Assembly: GCA_023105745.1 (NCBI GenBank)
Contig: JALGQZ010000009.1
Coordinates: 45,103,967-45,167,966, forward strand
DNA from: Austropuccinia psidii
Taxonomy: Eukaryota; Basidiomycota; Pucciniomycetes; Pucciniales; Sphaerophragmiaceae
Length of the DNA stretch: 64,000 nucleotides
Direction: 5' to 3'
Under the pieces are notes generated by a model. The model saw only the letters and a list, made by a program, of their open reading frames with translations. It did no database searches and had not been told where the DNA came from. This document shows, in pieces, positions 19,044 through 31,564 of this stretch (the first letter of the stretch is position 1; each line of letters opens with the position of its first letter). A program made the translations under genes and the position numbers.

Positions 19044-19909
19044 GCAGAAGTTTGACTAGGGTTGCATTTGTGTTAGCATCCCATAACACAAAATTCCCTT
19101 TCTGTTCTCTTGACAAAGTCAAGTTTCATAGATTCAAACAAACAAAAATTAAATTTTCATTGCCTCACCCTGCATAAGCGGTTGGAAATATAATGACAAT
19201 AAAACCAAAGTGCATTTCTAATAAGCTAAAACATCCAAGGTTCCCTTGGAAAATTTGAGGATGAAAAGATTTTCAAAAGGAGCTCGACTGGGTTTACTTC
19301 TCAACGTCTTTTTCAGCCATTGCTTGTCAAACCTCTTGTGTTCAAAAATGTTTTGCAAGAGTACTAAGGAATGTCAAAGAAAAACTTTTATTTTATTCTT
19401 CAGCATATTTTTCAGCCATTGCTCAAAAAATTAGTCAGAAAAAAAGTTTGTTAAACATTAGGTTTTCAAGAACATTACACATTATGTACTAAGGGATGTC
19501 TCAGAAAGGATTTAGAATGAAGCTTTTTGTAAGAAATTCAGAAACTAAATTGCCACCAAACAAAGGATGCTCACTTATAGCATGGGGTTCCTTCTAGCCC
19601 TTGATGTTATACCCCCTCCTAATTATTCACACCTTGGTTGTCTTTTTAAATTTCATTAATTTGCTACTGGGTTAGCTTTCAACTTTATTCACATAGAGTT
19701 CTTAGAAATATTAAATTTTGGACTTTTTTCAATTCATTCCAAAACTATTTCAAAATCTAGAATCATTAATTACATCTAATTTATCTGCAAAGCTTATTCT
19801 TATAATACTAGTGGTGAAATAAATTTTTGTCTTCTTTTTATTACCCAAACCCACCCAATTCACACCATTTTTGTAAATAAAATCTTTTTCTTTACAGCCA
19901 TAAGCTATA
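19044..19909. other. Gene-free AT-rich stretch
   Basis: No gene or repeat was recognised. A TTTCTTTACAG acceptor-like site lies just before the ATG of the next pseudogene. Confidence 0.4.
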
Positions 19910-21704
19910 ATGATCTTTCCCCAAAATAATTCCTATCACCCACCTGCCAAAGGAAGTTTGTTGCACCTGGCCAAGTTTGAACAAATGAAGAATACAATCT
20001 CTCAACATGATGAAGTGATTGAAAGATTGATGCAGTAGCCAGAAGAGGAGGCAGCAGCCAAAAATAATCCTTTGGCTTTGGAGAGTAACAATAAGAAAAA
20101 ATACAAAGGGAAAGGGTGTCGCAAGAGTTTTCAGAATCAACTTCCAGTAGCTCAATCTTCAAATATAGGTAGCAGTAGAAAACCAACTGGACGAACCCCA
20201 AACGCCCATCTTCCTCAAAGCAGAGCTGCCTTGTCAGTAAGGCGCAATCCAATCCAAATTCTGATGCGAGATGCACCACCCCACTTCAAATACACAAAGG
20301 CTGGAGATACAATACTAAAGTATGAATTAAGACAACTAAGCTTGATATAATATTTTTAGGAGGAATTATACTTACACATTAAGCTTTTGTCGGGGATGCT
20401 CACACCAGGAGCATTGCCAACAGCTCCAGATAAACAATTACTTAAGGAATTTTACCAGAAATTTTCAAGTGTTGAAGAAGTTCAAAGTGTGGCACAAAAC
20501 TCTCAAGGTGTTAAGCTGATCAATGAAGCCCAGGTCCAAACATTATGCGACGCACATTCTGGCAAAACAAAAATAGGTGAAAACATCATCAACATGCAGG
20601 ATTTCTAAATTAAATATGTTCATGCAATGCTTGCTAAGCTTGGCCTTCAAGTCTGGGAACCTGACCTTGAAGAAGCACTGGATTTGCTGTACAATGGTGC
20701 ATGCCGTATTGTGGCCTTGATGACGCTTTGCCAAATCGCATGCAGTGGGGCCTATCAATATATGCGTTCCAACCTGATTTACTGTAGTGACCTTGGGTTT
20801 CTCAGTACAGCATATGATTACTACAACCACTATTTATTGGCCAAAAAGTTCAAAAAAGAAGTTAAAGAGAAGGGATGGTCTATGCAAGATGTGGAGAGAA
20901 AAGTAGTACAACAGGCAAGACAACAAGTAAGCTTTTATTTGGTAAAAGTATCAAAGAAAATGACACTGACCAAGGGGATGTTTCAAAACAGTTACGTGAT
21001 TGCCGTTACACCTTTTTGGCTTCACACAGCTATGCCAAAAGGTATCAGATCATTGCATCAGATTTCAATTCTCGTAGAAATGAAGGGTACAATTTAAAGG
21101 CCGGTAATTATGTGGTCAAAGCACTTGGTTACCAATCTGATAGTGCAACTGCATTCTTTCAAAGACTGGACTGTAAAATAAAAGAAGTTGAGGGTATGAT
21201 GGTTCACAGATCACAACAACAAACTCGCAGAAGGCCCAAGATCCCAATCCTTTCCTAATTTGAGAAAACTGCTAAAAACATTCCTATTGACTGTTGATGA
21301 CCTGAATGGTTTAAGGAGAAATACCACTCACAAAGAATTGTAGTTTCAGACTTATCAGAGGTTGCTTTGTTCCAGTAAAATATTTACCTCCTGGAACCAA
21401 GAAGCACTCCAATGAAAGACTTGGCGACCTGACTTTCAATTACAAGTACTGAGAGTCAACCATTAAGAATTACAAAATTGACCCTGGAACCACTGAATGT
21501 AGTGAGAGGGATAGTAATGCAAGTAGTTTGGGTGATGTAAGTGTGGTTTTAGATGCTCAACATGATGTCAATAACAATATGGTGTTGGAAGAGGAATTCA
21601 TATAAAATGGAGAAGAAAGTGATGTGGAGCTACCAGAAGAAGAAGATAGTAATGAAAATGGTCGAAGTAATGAGGTTGGTCAAGATGTGGTGATGTCTGA
21701 TTCT
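19910..21704 (+). pseudogene. Uncharacterised rust multicopy protein, pseudogene
   Basis: From the ATG at 19910 one frame can be followed with a TAG at 20036-20038, a gap at 20350-20386 and a TAA at 20606-20608. It includes a Lys-rich linker (KKKYKGKG) and the region GMLTPGALPTAPDKQLLKEF. It continues as 20627-20930, where LGLQVWEPDLEEALDLLYN lies. A +1 shift near 20930 moves the rest into the next frame, with RYTFLASHSYAKRYQ and ALGYQSDSATAFFQRLD (to 21258), then stops and another shift before GDLTFNYKY. It ends in an acidic tail (EESDVELPEEEDSNE). The order and motifs resemble, from memory, a large unnamed family in Puccinia and Austropuccinia. Function is unknown. The 3' end is cut by a solo LTR at 21705. 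Confidence 0.6.
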
Positions 21705-23625
21705 TGTAAGATGTGACTATGAAACTGATGATAATATTAATATTAATCAACAGTACTATGTCTGTTCTTATGAAATATAATAATAAAATATTATTATAAC
21801 CACAATTAAATAATTAAAAATTATTTCTTTCACGTGTTAAGCACTACTAGTGATTTTAACAGTGAGCTAGTAATTGTCTACAAGAATCAATTACAAGAAG
21901 AATTTAATAATAAAAACTTCTTTATTAAAATAATAAAATTATTTTAATATATAATTATCTTTTGCAAGAATAATTATAAAGATAATTCTTGAAGAAAACT
22001 ATTACTAGAGAAAAACTTTAAGAATTAAGAATAAATGACTCACTAATACTCCAAAGAACTTATTGATAGGTAAGAGTAGAGAAATTTGACGTGGAATTGT
22101 GGATTTAAGGGATCAAAAGGATTTATAACAGTATTACAACAAAATATATTTGGATTCTATGATTTCACGTCTTTCTAGATGATTTTGAAAGATTTAAAAC
22201 ACTTAAGAATAGCTTTAACTAATACTTACTTGTTGGTAATAATGATTTAATAAATTGATAAGATGATGATGTGGAAAAAACAGCAAGAAGAGGCTTCTTT
22301 TAAGTCAACAACAGCTCACAGAGGCGTGCCATGGAGCAAACTGAAAAACCAGTGAGTGAGAAAACAATAAACCCTTTTGGATTAATGATTGCATCATCTG
22401 TTGTCACGTAAGATTATCATAATTACTTAATTGATGCTTTTACGTGACTACCAACCCCAATATGGTTAAGAATAAAAGGAGTAAAATCTGTAAATCTTCT
22501 TTTATTCTAAAATAATCATTGATTTCTCAAAGTTATCAATGTTATTGCCAATTTCATCACAGGTTGCAATTACTGTGAATTTTTGAAGATTCAGTGTTTC
22601 ACGTAGAATGGTCAAAAATGGACTGTAAGTAAAACTTTTAATTTTACTAGTAAAATCATAATTCTTTTTGGTTGTACCATAGATAATACAGTTCTTCATT
22701 GATCCTGAAGGTTTCAGAAGGATTCATTAAGAATTGTATTTTTAATGAATTTTTGAAGGTTTTACCTCATTTCTACGTAGAATTGCAAATAGCAGTATTT
22801 TGCTGGTTGCTATGAGGTAAATCAATGAATATGGATCCCAAAAGGGTTTAATTACTCTTTTAGGGTCTAGTCATGGAAAGTCATCAAGAATTGACGTGGT
22901 TACAGGAGTCTAAGTAGCTCATTACCTCCTTGGCACATCAAAATAGCAGGTTATTTGCTATTTTTCTTATGATTACAGTAGGTGTAACTTGGTAACCAAG
23001 TTCCCAAAGAGTTTTAGTTTACCAATTGGGCCAAGATGAGCCATGGATCCATGCTCTGGAGCTATCCACGCCTCTGAGGCCTCAGAAGTTGGGTACCCTG
23101 GCTCTCTTTGATGTCTTTTGTCCCCCTTGCCTAATTTTTACGTCAAAATAGTAATTTAAGCTTAAAGTGAGATATCCACTATAGGTGTACCAAAGGTCCA
23201 TGTAAGAATACCATGATATTAAGTGCTCAAAACATGCATAACACTATTCTTAGTGTATATGTAACATGGGATTTCTCACTTTCCCATTATTTTGGCTAAA
23301 AATCAAGAAAAACAAAAATTTTCACGGATCTTTTATGTGGTATTAATGATGTGGTATTGAAGTATTTTCCATTTTACCACCTCAAATACTTAAATTGAGC
23401 TTATTCACTCTATGGAGCTACCCTGGGTGAATTTTTGTGTAGAATCCAAATCTGGTCTTAAATCCATGGATTTACTTACTCAATAAAAAGTTATTCATCT
23501 TTCCTGAAATCGAAAATGATGAATTTTGGATATATGCATGACTTATGAGTTTTGCATAATTCAAAATTTCTTTTTAAGATAATTGTGGCCTATTTGGGTA
23601 TGTAAAATATACCTCAAGGCTCACA
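21705..23625 (-). repeat. Family A solo LTR with TSD ATTCT
   Basis: Read on the minus strand it runs TGTGAGCC to CTTACA, 1,921 bp, with no coding region attached. It is flanked by perfect duplications ATTCT (21700-21704 and 23626-23630). This is a complete insertion reduced to one LTR by recombination. It interrupts the acidic tail of the rust-family pseudogene. Confidence 0.95.
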
Positions 23626-23962
23626 ATTCTTGGGATACAAGATTGGGAAGGGTAAATTGGAGACTGGACAGGATAGAGGAAAACCTATGGGAATGAAGTG
23701 CCTGAAATAAAAAAGGTCAAACACAGTTTATGTTGTGTTAATTTTAATTTTTATTAATCTCCACTCAGCATTTTTGTTTTTTATGTGTACAAATTGATAG
23801 ATTTCTTTTTCTAATGGTTTGATTATTTCAAGAAACATGGGAATTTGAATTAGCCGATTGTTTGAATACTTAATACATAAAGTGTAAATAGATTGTAAAT
23901 AGACTGTAAATCAATTATAAATCAATGGTTTTCTAGATAGGATGGTGAATTAGGAAAATGTT
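23626..23962. other. Short intergenic stretch
   Basis: This lies between the solo LTR and the 3' end of the transposase pseudogene. It may hold the last codons of the preceding pseudogene. No other feature is seen. Confidence 0.4.
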
Positions 23963-26900
23963 TCAAAAAAAAACAATTTTGGAACATGTCAGCAGGGTAA
24001 AGTATACCTTGGTATTAAAATTTGTTAAATTGAGAGGTGCCAAGTGAAGATAAATAGCTGGGTTATGATTTTTGGAGTATAAAAACACGCATTCATTGGT
24101 TTCCATTTCCACCTTTTTTAATAACCTGCACCAAAAAACTGCATTTTTTATAACCCATAGAGCCTTTAGGCAGATCTCTATATGCACATGTCCCTAAGAT
24201 ATGAAATTTTGGGACTTTTTGAACTTGATTGGCGTCCCTTAAATGTGTGACCATAACCTTTTCAAATACTTGTTTCAACCATTGTTCTCCATCCCAATGA
24301 TTTTGTGCCTTGTCCAATTTCTGAACCACAAGTAGTTCATCTTTTGGAGCTTTGGTCATCACCTTCAGAATATGAACAACCCTCCCAAATCAAATCTGAT
24401 GTGGTGAAATATAAGGAATGAGATTGTTTGGTTCCAAACGACCAATTAAATACCCATTTTTCCTAATTGATGATAGCTCTTTTGCAAAGTTGAGGAATAT
24501 TTTCGTGTATTCTGGGTGTGGTATTGGATAGCAATGACAAGGATTTGGTGCTGTCTTTTGCAAATGCAATAGCAGCTGCATTTATGTGTTCTGATTCATT
24601 TCAAAATCCATGTCCTGGGTTTCTTTTTCTGGTTCTGAAATGTCCAGTCAGCCTTCCTCATTAGTTGTTGCCATTGAAAAACAGATTTCATGATTGTTGA
24701 TCCAAATCTCCCTTTTGAAATCAAATTGGTCAGACATTGAATCAAACTGAATGAATACCTGCCCCACTCACCAACTCTCCCTGAAGTTGGAATTTGTTGC
24801 AGAATCCCATTTAATATCTCACATGAAAATTCCAAAACTCCATTAGAAAATACCCACCACTTGAACTGCATTTCAATATGAAGGCATAGTGATAGTTGGG
24901 GTTGATTGTTGTAAGATTTGACTATGAAACTGATGATAATATTACTATTAATCAACAGTACTATGTCTGTTCTTATGAAATATAATAATAAAAAAATTAT
25001 TATAACCACAATTAAATAATTATAAAATTATTTCTTTCACGTGTTATACACTACTAGTGATTATAACAGTGAGCAGTAATTGTCTACAAGAATCAATTAC
25101 ATGAAGAATTTAATAATAAAAACTTCTTTATTAAAATAATAAAATTATTTTAATATATAATTATCTTTTACAAGAATAATTATAAAGATAATTCTTGAAG
25201 AAAACTATTACTAGAGAAAAACTTGAAGAATTAAAAATAAATGACTCACTAATACTCCAAAGAACTTATTGATAGATAAGAGTAGAGAAATTTGACGTGG
25301 AATTGTGGATTTAAGGGATCGAAAGGATTTATAACAGTATTACAACAATATATAGTTGGATTCTATGATTTCACGTCTTTCTGGTTGATTCTGAAAGATT
25401 TAAAACACTTAAGAATAGCTTTAACTAATACTTACTTGTTGGTAATAATGATTTTAATAAATTGATAAGATGATGATACGGAAAAAACAGCAAGAAGAGG
25501 CTTCTTTTAAGTCAACAACAGCTCACAGAGACGTGCCATGGAGCAAACTGAAGAACCAGTGAGTGAGAAAACAATAAACCCTTTTGGATTAATGATTGCA
25601 TCATCTATTGTCACGTAAGATTATCATAATTACTTAATTGATGCTTTTACGTGACTACTAACCCCAATATGGTTAAGAATAAAAGGAGTAACAACAGTAA
25701 ATCTTCTTTTATTCCAAAATAATCATTGATTTCTCAAAGTTATCAATTTTATTGCCAATTTCATCACAGGTTTTAATTACTGTGAATTTTTGAAGATTCA
25801 GTGTTTCACGTAGAATGGTCAAAAATGGACTGTAAGACAAACTTTTAATTTTACTAGTAAAACTGTAATTCTTTTTGGTTGTACCATACATAATACAGTT
25901 CTTCATTGGTCCTGAAAGTTTCAGAAAGATTCATTAAGAATTGTATTTTTAATGAATTTTTGAAGTTTTTACCTCATTTCTACGTAGAATTGCAAATAGC
26001 AGTATTTTTCTGGTTGCTATGAGGTAAATCAATGAATATGGATCCGAAAAGGGTTTTAATTACTCTTTTAGGGTCTAGTCATGGAAAGTCATCAAGAATT
26101 GACGTGGTTACAGGAGCCTAAGTAGCTTATTACCTCCTTGGCATGTCAAAATAGCAGGTTATTTGCTATTTTCTTATGATTACAGTAGGTGTAACTTGGT
26201 AACCAAGTTCCCAAAGAGTTTTAGCTTACCAATTGGGCCAAGATGAGCCATGGATCCATGCTCTGGAGCTATCCACGCCTCTGAGGCCTCAGAAGCTGGG
26301 TACCCTGGCTCTCTTTGATGTCTTTTGTCCCCCTTGCCTAATTTTTACGTCAAATTAGTAATTTAAGCTTCAAGTGAGATATCCACTATGGGTGTACCAA
26401 AAGTCCATGTAAGAATACCATGATATTAAGTGCTCAAAACATGCATAACACTATTCTTAGTGTATATGTAACATGGGATTTCTCACTTTCCCATTATTTT
26501 GGCGTGAAATTAAGAAAAACAAAAATTTTCACGGATCTTTTATGTGGTATTGATGATGTGGTATTGAAGTATTTTCCATTTTACCACCTCAAAGTGTTAA
26601 TTTGAGCTTATTCACTCTATGGAGCTACCCTAGGTAAATTTTTGTGTAGAATCCAAATCTGGTCTTAAATCCATGGATTTACTTACTCAAAAAAAAGTTA
26701 TTCATCTTTTCTGAAATTGAAAATGATGAATTTTGAATATATGCATGACTTATGAGTTATGCATAATTCAAAATTTCTTTTTGAGATAATTGTGGCCTAT
26801 TTGGGTATGTAAAATATACTTCAAGGCTCACAATTGTATAACCAGGAAATAGAGTTCTTGAGGCTTCACAGTAGTTCTGATACTTTCCACCAAATTGCAA

Positions 26901-28846
26901 GGAAAGGTTAATTGTGATTGATTGTGCTTCCAAAATGTGTGTGCATGCCACCAATGCAGAAAAGCTGTTGATCAAAATGCAGGTATTGCCAGTTTCATTT
27001 GGCTTTTCCAAGAACTTTTCAACATCTCCAAGAAGGATATCAATTGCTTTTAATGGTAAATACATTGAGAACAGTGACTGCCATTCACTTGCCTTCATTC
27101 TTCCCTCCTTTGCCTGTCCCAGCCCTCATGGGATGCAAGTGACACCAAATGGAACCTTGACCTTTGACAAATCTAACATCATCTTATCAGATTTCTGCCA
27201 TGATAGACCTGCTTGAGCTGATGTATTGCCATCCTGCATTTCACAATTGTCCCCTGAATCGTGTTCTTGATCCTTGTTCTCATTGAGTTCAACTTTTTCA
27301 AAATCCCACTTCCATCGATTCCTGAAATGATGTTGAAGGATCCCTTCAAACCAATTATGCATAATCCCAATGAATATTATGTGCACGGGATCCCAATAAT
27401 CAAGCCAATTAAGCTCAGAAAATCTAATTCCACTTTTCTTCACCATCCTGGTCCGTTCAGCCTTGTTCTTCAGGTCTTTAAATGCTCATGAGTAGTCTTT
27501 AACCAACCGCTTTTGTCGTAATCTTCCCACTTGCAGTTGTTGAATATCAGCTTTAGGACTATCACACCAAGAACAAAATTGAGTAGCTGAATGAGAAGCA
27601 AAACCAGCAACTTTATGATTAGCTACCAAGTCCCCTAATAAGCAGCCAACACGCACAAAAACCCTGCAACCCTGAGGATATTGTGGGGTTTGAATAATTA
27701 TACCAGGTTATAGCTGGATCAATTAATTAATAAAAATTTTTATAATCTTGTTAATGGTGACCATATTTGGCTGCATGGGTTCTGGAACAAGGCCTGAAAT
27801 GAATGTGTTTTGTGGCTTCCATGGACTTGTAGTTGGAAGGTTAAGGCAGTTTAGGGCTAGAACTCCAAGGGATACTTGTTTTTTAGCCGCCTTGTTTGAA
27901 AGCGAATTAATCTGATCCATAAATAAGCTAAATGCAAGCTCTAGCACCATAGCATCATTTTTTTGTTGAGAGCTGGGGTATAGGGCCTTCCATTCTGGAA
28001 ATTGCTGATAATCATCAATAGCATCAGTTAAGGGAATTAAAGACATTATCCACTGTTCAATTGATTCTTCACACTGAGGAATAAACCACCTTAGCCACTT
28101 AGAGAAATCCTGGGTCACATATACTGAGAACCCCTTTTAGCTTTTGTGAGAATGTTGAGATCTTGAATAGCGCATAAAAATCCTTTTAACATGATGTAAA
28201 GGTCTCATAAAATAAACTTGGAAGAGCAAAGCCACACCACATGGAAGAGATGTTGAGAAATTGTTTTATTTACACTCAAAGGGTGCTGTGTCAATATCAT
28301 ATGTTGAGTAGAATTTTGGAGCACAAACAAGTTAATGGAGTGCAAGAGTAAGGTCGAGTTTTTTAATAATGGTTTGCACATCTTTGGGAAGGTGCTTCTG
28401 AATAGGATTACAATTGGTTCGTCGCTTCGAAAGATTGATGATGGAAACAATGTAGTTTCGAGCTATTTGACACTTTTCTCCGCTCATTCCACCAACAACA
28501 TATAGCCAAGCCATAAAGCAAAACGAAAGGCCTGTTGGATAGAGATTTTCAGTAAATCCTCTTTACTCAAAACAAAAAACAATAAAATAAAATTGCAAAT
28601 TAATTCAACAAAAGTCTTCTCCATACAGTGATCTTTGTTTTGAGTTTCTTGATGCCAATCTGGTGGCTGCTGGTGCTCCTTTGAATGATCAGGTTCTGAG
28701 ATGGTTGCTTTTGAAACGCTATCGGATAAAAGTGGGTCAGATTGGCAATTACAAGTCCCACTAGAAACTAGGACACCTTGAGATTGCTTGCCATTCTGAT
28801 CCGTAAAATTAAATTTAATGCAATTAGGGAAATCACATATTTCCAT
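23963..28846 (-). pseudogene. Tnp2/CACTA-like transposase pseudogene, split by a solo LTR
   Basis: Segments on the minus strand follow one another. 28846-28484 is the N terminus, with MEICDFPNCIKFNFTD and a CNC pair suggesting a Cys-rich zinc region, then WLGYMLLVE. 28514-28205 has AWLYVVGGMSGEKCQIARNY. 28118-27723 has SKWLRWFIPQCEESIE and KKQVSLGVLALNCLNLP. From about 27720 to 27126 come CRVFVRVGCLLGDLVANHK and WLDYWDPVHIIFIGIMHNWFE. 27098-26833 has SEWQSLFSMYLPLKAID. Beyond the LTR, 24909-24596 has LNGILQQIPTSGRVGEW, then C-terminal pieces run to 23963. The W-D-P-V-H...MHNWFEG...HHFR block is typical, from memory, of Tnp2-type (CACTA/EnSpm) transposases in rusts and other basidiomycetes. 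KDZ-type is the main alternative. Many stops and shifts: inactive. Confidence 0.6.
24910..26832 (-). repeat. Family A solo LTR with TSD ATTGT
   Basis: 1,923 bp, minus orientation, nearly the same sequence as the solo LTR at 21705. Perfect duplications ATTGT lie at 24905-24909 and 26833-26837. Removing LTR and one duplication restores reading from LFPGYTI into a YHYA segment of the transposase, so the insertion split a pre-existing gene. Confidence 0.95.
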
Positions 28847-29530
28847 CTCTACTTTGAGGTTGATAAAAAGTTAATTCAAAAGTGATTTGAAAAATAAATT
28901 AATTGTAATGGTTGAGAGGAATTGACTTGAGATGAAGTTAAAACAAAAGCTTGATTCTTGATTGCTAATAGAGAAGTTGATTCAAAAGTAAATTCAAATA
29001 AAACCAGTTTTTTTCAGGGAAAAAAATAAGTTGATTTGAAATTGATATAAATTGATAATAGTTTGTTTTTAATGGTTAAAAAGAAGGTTTATTTGAAACC
29101 ACTTGAGGAAAAACTAATTGATTTTAATAGTTAAAAAAATTAATTTGAAGAAATTTGAAAAAGCATAGTCAGGGTTGTTAAGAAGGTCAACCAAAACCAA
29201 TTTAGAAAAAGAATATTTTAAAAATGAAAAACAAAGCAAAACAAAATTAATCTAACAGCAAACTATTGATTTTTGATGGTCAAGAAAAAAAGCTGGGTTG
29301 ACAGTAATGTAAAAAAAGCCTTGACAATCAAAAAGAATTAGCTGAAGATTGTTTTATTTGGGGATGGTCATAGAGGAAATTGAGTAAGAAATAATTTTCC
29401 AAAAAAATTAGGAGATAATTGTTTGCAGTGGTTGGTTCACTAACCAATGGGCGTAGTTTATAAGGTCTTGCTCACCCCTGACAAGCAATTGGATGGCTAT
29501 TCTTGTGCATTAGGTGTTGCACAGCCTTAA
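28847..29530. other. Gene-free AT-rich stretch upstream of the transposase
   Basis: No ORF or RNA was recognised. Short direct repeats of TTGATTTGAA/GAAAAAA type occur. It would contain the promoter of the transposase gene, but no TATA box stands out. Confidence 0.35.
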
Positions 29531-29776
29531 TTGGGCAAGGAGCATGAGGACAATTATGCATCCCCCAGCGTCAGCTGCTTTCCAGTTGTGGTGGTTAGTA
29601 AATCAATTTTTCTGTTCAGTGCCAACTTTGAAACAGGTTCAATTCCCCCCTCTGGCAGTAATTCTGCTGCTGGACCTGTCAGTTTTGGGAATAGGGTAAC
29701 CATTCTGGGTAGCATATTCTCAGCCTTGAGCAAGCTTAGTGATGCAACATGGTATCATTGTGTTCCTGAATTCTGA
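29531..29776 (+). other. Unidentified 81-codon frame
   Basis: The frame begins MGKEHEDNYASPSVSCFPVV and continues into a Ser/Gly/Pro/Phe-rich segment ending CVPEF. The same peptide, ASPSISCFPVV, is encoded on the opposite strand at the left inverted-repeat arm. The frame may therefore be a diverged coding exon present twice in opposite orientation, or just repeat DNA. No family is recognised. Confidence 0.25.
29541..29590 (+). repeat. Right arm of 50-bp inverted repeat
   Basis: Partner of 18994-19043. It contains CATCCCCCAGCGTCAGCTGC and TTTCCAGTTGTG. Confidence 0.7.
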
Positions 29777-30458
29777 CAAACCTAACTGGTGTTTTGAACC
29801 TTGTTGTTATTGGGGATGCTAAACCATGATTATGAATTGAGAAGTATGGACCCACTTTCTGGATCAATGCTCACCTGTGAAAGACTTGCTAAACCCAAAA
29901 TGTTGGGGCTGTAAGTCATTATCCAGAGGATGGTTGTTTTTGTATTGTTTTCTTTTATGCCAGTTGTATTTGTTCTAGAGTTTCTCCTGCATAATTCCAC
30001 TTGATGAGAACATTGTATTTATTTTTCCTTCTTTTTCTTTTTCATATTAATTCCAAAAAATTCATTTAATTTTTTTTGGTAGGAATTTGACTTTTCTCTT
30101 ATTATTTTTTTTAAAAAAAATTGATTAAAGTGACTAGGCCCACATTTATCCAAATATTTTCCACTTGATTTTAATTTGAGGTGGCATAAGAACAGATAAC
30201 CACCCCTGTTTTTCTATATATACTTTTGAATTAAATTGAGGTACTTGTACATGAAAAAAAACTTTTGAAGACTTCTAAATTTGTAATATTGTCTTGAATA
30301 CTGATACAAAGCCTGAATTATTTACTTATTTATTTATTTTGATGTGGAATTCAAATTCATAACATGAGTGGTTTTTTCTTATTTATTTAATTTTTGGTAA
30401 TATCTGTCCAAATAATTTTTATGATCTTTTTCTTGAGTCATGATGTCAATCTTCCTTT
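29777..30458. other. Gene-free T-rich stretch
   Basis: No gene recognised. T-rich patches lie near 30010-30110, and a TTTATTTATTTATTT run near 30320. Confidence 0.35.
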
Positions 30459-30662
30459 TTATTCTTCAATTTTTTTAACAAATAAGTCTTTCCAAATTGA
30501 TTCCCAATCTTCCTGATTGAAAATATAATTGTGATCCTTGAGACTGATTATTCCGGGTACAAAAACCTGTTCCCATAAAAAATTCCAATTGGCCTTTTCA
30601 ATTTCATAATTTCCAAGCTTCCATAAGACTCTTCCTTCTGGTATGTCCAATGACCCACACAT
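30459..30662 (-). other. Unidentified short coding-like frame
   Basis: Sixty-seven codons of balanced composition (contains VLWKLGNYEIEKANWNFLWE and DWESIWKDLFVKK) on the minus strand, in the same direction as the transposase and about 1.6 kb upstream of it. Several Trp residues and a charged end look protein-like. No family is recognised. It may be an exon of a decayed gene. Confidence 0.3.
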
Positions 30663-30699
30663 TCACATATCACAGGATCTAAAATGACACAACTGTGCC

Positions 30700-31560
30700 A
30701 TCATGACATTGGAAGGACGGAGCTTGGATGTTTGTAAGGGGCATGGAGCTGGTCACATGCCCCAATGAGTGCTTTGTGCAGGTAGGTTTCAAAAAATTAC
30801 CCCTGCACATGCTCTTGCCTTCTTGCGCATTTCTCACAAATACGCGCCTCCTGCAGCACACACACGCAACTGCACACGCACCCACACATGCACACACAAC
30901 GGCACCCACACCTGCTGCGGGTGGTTCCACATGTGTTACCCGCAAATGGTTTATTCCACTTGAAATTAGGCCCTCACATGCTTTTGCCTTTGTGGACATG
31001 TGTCACAACCATTCTCCCGCTGCATTGTGTGGAGGGCTCCAACCATGTCACTTGCATGTGCTGAGCTGATTCATGGCTACACAGCATTGGGACAACACAT
31101 CACTTGGCCTTGGTGTGTGCATCACACACACACCTGCACCCACAGTATTGTGTTGCAGGCGTCACCAGTGTCACCTGCTGAGGCCAAGTCCTTTCATTGA
31201 TGACCTGAGAAAGTCACACACCCCTTCTCTACATCAAGACTGGCTGAATGAACTCTTTGATGTTTGGATGTGAAAACAGGCAGGTCTTATGTAATTTTTA
31301 CCAACCTTTGGATGGTTGCAGGACAATTAGGTGGTGAGGAAGATCAGTTGAAGGCCAGGGAACCAATATTGGTGGGTGTCACAGGAGTTTGTGTAACACC
31401 AGAGTGTGACATGTGCTCAATGTTTTCTTGATTTTTGCTTGACGTTTGCTTAAATTTTATCCTTCTTGACGTTTGCTTGACAAGAAGTCAATTGCCAACG
31501 ATTGACACCAAATTTTCCCTGGTGAATTAAAACTTCCAATAATGACAATTAATTTGGAAA
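30700..31560. other. CA/TG-rich, relatively GC-rich island and junction
   Basis: Between about 30830 and 31150 there are dense CACACA/CACGCA runs and TGTG runs, richer in GC than anything nearby. The overlapping His/Thr/Cys-rich frames on both strands are products of the repeats. Two copies of CTTGACGTTTGCTT lie near 31438-31472. The border to element 4 is near 31560, and no LTR is present there. Confidence 0.45.
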
Positions 31561-31564
31561 TAAG

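Noticed and set aside
26420..26605. Plus-strand 61-codon frame, also at 59309-59494
   Set aside because: Antisense to the LTR and present only because the LTR copies are similar.
30728..31273. His/Thr/Cys-rich open frames on both strands
   Set aside because: Overlapping frames over CA/TG repeats; composition artefact.
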